From: Cannabis sativa
Lineage: Eukaryota > Streptophyta > Magnoliopsida > Rosales > Cannabaceae
NCBI RefSeq assembly: GCF_029168945.1
Contig: NC_083607.1
Coordinates: 43,447,257-43,511,256, forward strand
Direction of reading: 5' to 3'
Length of the DNA stretch: 64,000 nucleotides
Positions 63,985 through 64,000 of this stretch are shown one piece after another. Position 1 is the stretch's first letter, and each line of letters starts with the position of its first letter. The notes beneath the pieces were generated by a model that worked only from the letters and a program-made list of their open reading frames with translations, made no database searches and had not been told where the DNA came from. A program made the translations under genes and the position numbers.

Positions 63985-64000
63985 GAAATGTATTGTGCGG

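Larger units (their letters stand above)
17908..64000 (-). repeat. 5S rDNA tandem array, 180 gene copies, open at the right edge
   Basis: Head-to-tail units, all transcribed on the minus strand, each a 120-nt gene plus a spacer of about 138 bp. I walked the conserved gene 5' end (GATCGCACCC on the plus strand) and counted 180 copies after the junction stub. The period is 258 bp in the left third and 251-259 bp further right, with exceptions at the deleted copies. The spacer is AT-rich with a CT-rich block (CCCCTCTCCTCCCTCAAG) and an A-rich block that gives T runs on the transcribed strand. No retrotransposon, other gene or orientation switch interrupts the array. The window ends 16 bp into the spacer after copy 180, so the true length is greater. 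Confidence 0.97.

Noticed and set aside
17908..64000. CRISPR-like regular repeat array
   Set aside because: The whole 258-bp unit is repeated including the spacer. There are no unique spacers or cas genes, and the gene is a plant 5S rRNA.
28085..64000. Altered 5S form explained by deamination of methylated cytosine
   Set aside because: Deamination gives C-to-T and G-to-A changes. The observed changes are mostly base losses and reshuffles such as CTG to TCG, and T-to-C in GTGCTGG.

Overview
The window is nuclear DNA of a flowering plant, probably a eudicot. The evidence is a long tandem array of angiosperm-type 5S rRNA genes, a Ty1/copia retrotransposon remnant, an intron-containing gene of the plant DUF1985 type, and broken copies of plant housekeeping genes with GT-AG introns. 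I cannot name the species.

Layout. (1) 1-3.9 kb is a graveyard of host gene pieces, almost all on the minus strand and all broken: the C-terminal half of a DExH8-type DEAH RNA helicase (1-1537, running off the left edge), a flipped piece of the same gene (1744-1833, plus strand), four exons of an ALIX/BRO1-like gene (2053-3257), and the first exon of the U3 snoRNP protein gene IMP3 (3334-3450). (2) 4.4-9.7 kb is a tandem duplication of about 2.66 kb, each copy carrying one copia LTR. The second copy runs into a decayed minus-strand copia pol region (9.6-11.3 kb), followed by an AT-rich stretch with old internal repeats (11.9-13.7 kb). (3) 14.2-17.9 kb holds a promoter-like stretch and a three-exon plus-strand gene for a DUF1985-like protein. 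(4) At position 17908, inside the last visible exon of that gene, unique sequence stops and a head-to-tail 5S rDNA array begins. It continues to the right edge: 180 gene copies on the minus strand, plus an 11-nt stub at the junction, with a repeat period of 251-259 bp in nearly all units.

The array is 72% of the window and is the most informative part. Each unit has a 120-nt gene (shorter in altered copies), an upstream TATA-like element at -30 to -25, a C at -1 and a T-rich terminator. The first 39 copies are near-canonical with ordinary point differences. From copy 40 rightwards a second gene form appears and becomes the majority from copy 78. Its changes fall on every CTG/CAG and every CGG trinucleotide of the unit, while the AT-rich spacer stays almost invariant. 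That is backwards for a conserved RNA gene and suggests either systematic base-calling error at methylated non-CG cytosines or a real family of silenced copies. Rare shared variants also reveal block duplications of 3, 5 and 29 units.

I found no new enzymatic or defence system. Apart from the 5S genes, the only gene that looks potentially expressed is the DUF1985-like one, and it is truncated by the array.
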